64,000 bases of DNA from Candidatus Hydrogenedentota bacterium (GTDB taxonomy: Bacteria > Hydrogenedentota > Hydrogenedentia > Hydrogenedentales > SLHB01), in NCBI GenBank assembly GCA_013359265.1, contig JABWCD010000013.1:1-64000 (forward strand), written 5' to 3'. Shown here piece by piece: positions 63,321-64,000 of this stretch. The stretch's first letter is position 1. Each line of letters opens with the position of its first letter. The notes beneath the pieces are model-generated. The model searched no databases. It was not told the origin of the DNA and was given only the letters and a program-made list of their open reading frames with translations. A program made the translations under genes and the position numbers.

Positions 63321-64000
63321 CCGTACCGTTACTCGTTGCGATCGCGTTCGGAGCAACCAGCGCCTACGACGGTGCGTTTCAGCGCGGTAACGCTGCGTAC
63401 GAACAGGGTGACTACGCGACCGCGGTTTCCGCATACGAGCAACTCATAGCCGAGGACGTTGTCGAAGCGCCGATCTTCTACAACGTTGGAAACGCGTACT
63501 ACCGGATGGGCAGGTTGGGCGCAGCCATCGCAAATTACGAGCGCGCGCTCCATACGGAGCCGACGTACGAACCCGCGCGACGTAATCTCGAATTCTGCAT
63601 CGCGAGTACGAAGCACCAATGGGGCAGGCCGTTGCCCCCCGCATGGCAAGAGGGTCTCCTCATGTGGCACGACAATTGGAGCCCGCGGGCGGTGTACCGC
63701 TTGGCTATGCTATGCTGGTTGGCGCTTTGGATAGTGCTGGCGCTGCGCCTCTGGCGACCCAACGCACACTTGACGCGCGCCGCCATCGTGTTGGCGCTGG
63801 CGGCGGCGGCATTTGCCACGTCCGCGTATGTCAAGCACCATCCGCCGCCGCTGGCGGTGGCGTTGCGCGACGACACACCCGTTCGATTCGGGTTGGGCGA
63901 ATCGCAAAGCACGAGCTTTGCGCTGATGCCGGGCGACCGGGTCGTTATCGATTCCCGACGCGATGGCTGGGTCCGGGTGCGCAATGTCGATGGCGAGCGC
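63317..64000 (+). CDS. batE: BatE-like TPR/SH3 protein (partial, runs off the window)
   Basis: 228 codons are visible from a GTG at 63317, with AAGGAGGG about eight bases upstream and a GTGA overlap with batD. A signal-like start (VTVPLLVAIAFGATSAY) leads into TPR motifs (AFQRGNAAYEQGDYATAVSAYEQL; APIFYNVGNAYYRMGRLGAAIANYERAL). Two membrane helices (RLAMLCWLALWIVLALRLW; AAIVLALAAAAFATSAYV) then an SH3-like segment (SFALMPGDRVVIDSRRDGWVRV) follow. This order is BatE. The 3' end lies outside the window. It is the eighth gene of the operon. Confidence 0.87.
   Translation, partial: MTVPLLVAIAFGATSAYDGAFQRGNAAYEQGDYATAVSAYEQLIAEDVVEAPIFYNVGNAYYRMGRLGAAIANYERALHTEPTYEPARRNLEFCIASTKHQWGRPLPPAWQEGLLMWHDNWSPRAVYRLAMLCWLALWIVLALRLWRPNAHLTRAAIVLALAAAAFATSAYVKHHPPPLAVALRDDTPVRFGLGESQSTSFALMPGDRVVIDSRRDGWVRVRNVDGER

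Overview
The window looks like a chromosomal contig from a high-GC, Gram-negative-type bacterium of the Planctomycetota / 'Candidatus Hydrogenedentota' / PVC-like kind. This is inferred from gene content only: prepilin-domain ([10 protein letters not shown]) proteins ending in a DGHVEF motif, several Gfo/Idh/MocA oxidoreductases (two with Tat-type signals), secreted carbohydrate-active enzymes, a long MoxR-Bat operon, RND efflux with an outer-membrane lipoprotein, and many low-complexity intergenic repeats. No rRNA or marker gene is present, so the phylum is tentative.

Layout. 0-1.2 kb: tandem repeat array 1. 1.2-9 kb: rhomboid protease, two tandem paralogous membrane proteins, a secreted six-hairpin glycosidase, a GAF/sigma-54 activator and a Tat-exported oxidoreductase. 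9-15 kb: accessory island with a duplicated fold-back repeat, an AbrB/Doc toxin-antitoxin pair, a compact three-gene nuclease / winged-helix / P-loop ATPase operon, a broken DUF4143 gene, a small antitoxin-like protein and a VapBC pair. 15-19 kb: glutamate-type dehydrogenase, a secreted protein, a degenerate receiver domain and an oxidoreductase. 19.4-24 kb: a 48-residue peptide gene with its own promoter, long leader and probable terminator, then a glycosyltransferase-methyltransferase fusion and a two-gene ABC exporter. 24-25.1 kb: array 2. 25.2-32.3 kb: TetR, RND efflux and YjbQ operon. 32.3-33.2 kb: array 3. 33-46 kb: ankyrin lipoprotein, prepilin-like proteins (one with an in-frame stop), DUF3500 and flippase-like proteins, L,D-transpeptidase, phosphoheptose isomerase with a deoxyhypusine-synthase-like partner, hybrid histidine kinase and heparinase-like lyase. 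46-51.5 kb: biotin ligase coupled to pyruvate carboxylase, tRNA-Arg and an inositol-phosphatase-like protein. 51.8-54.7 kb: aldo/keto reductase, tandem rhodanese and YceI lipoprotein. 55.5-64 kb: an eight-gene moxR-DUF58-DUF4381-batA-batB-batC-batD-batE operon that runs off the right edge.

The most unusual structure is a family of three composite repeats. Each has a GC-hairpin-rich head of about 100-200 bp followed by 6-7 tandem units of 111-116 bp, and each unit carries two conserved dyads. All three copies lie downstream of, and point the same way as, a protein-coding gene. The best candidate for an uncharacterised protein system is the three-gene operon at 10.2-13.4 kb, which lies between toxin-antitoxin modules. 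A second candidate is the small-peptide gene followed by a sugar/methyl transferase and an ABC exporter.
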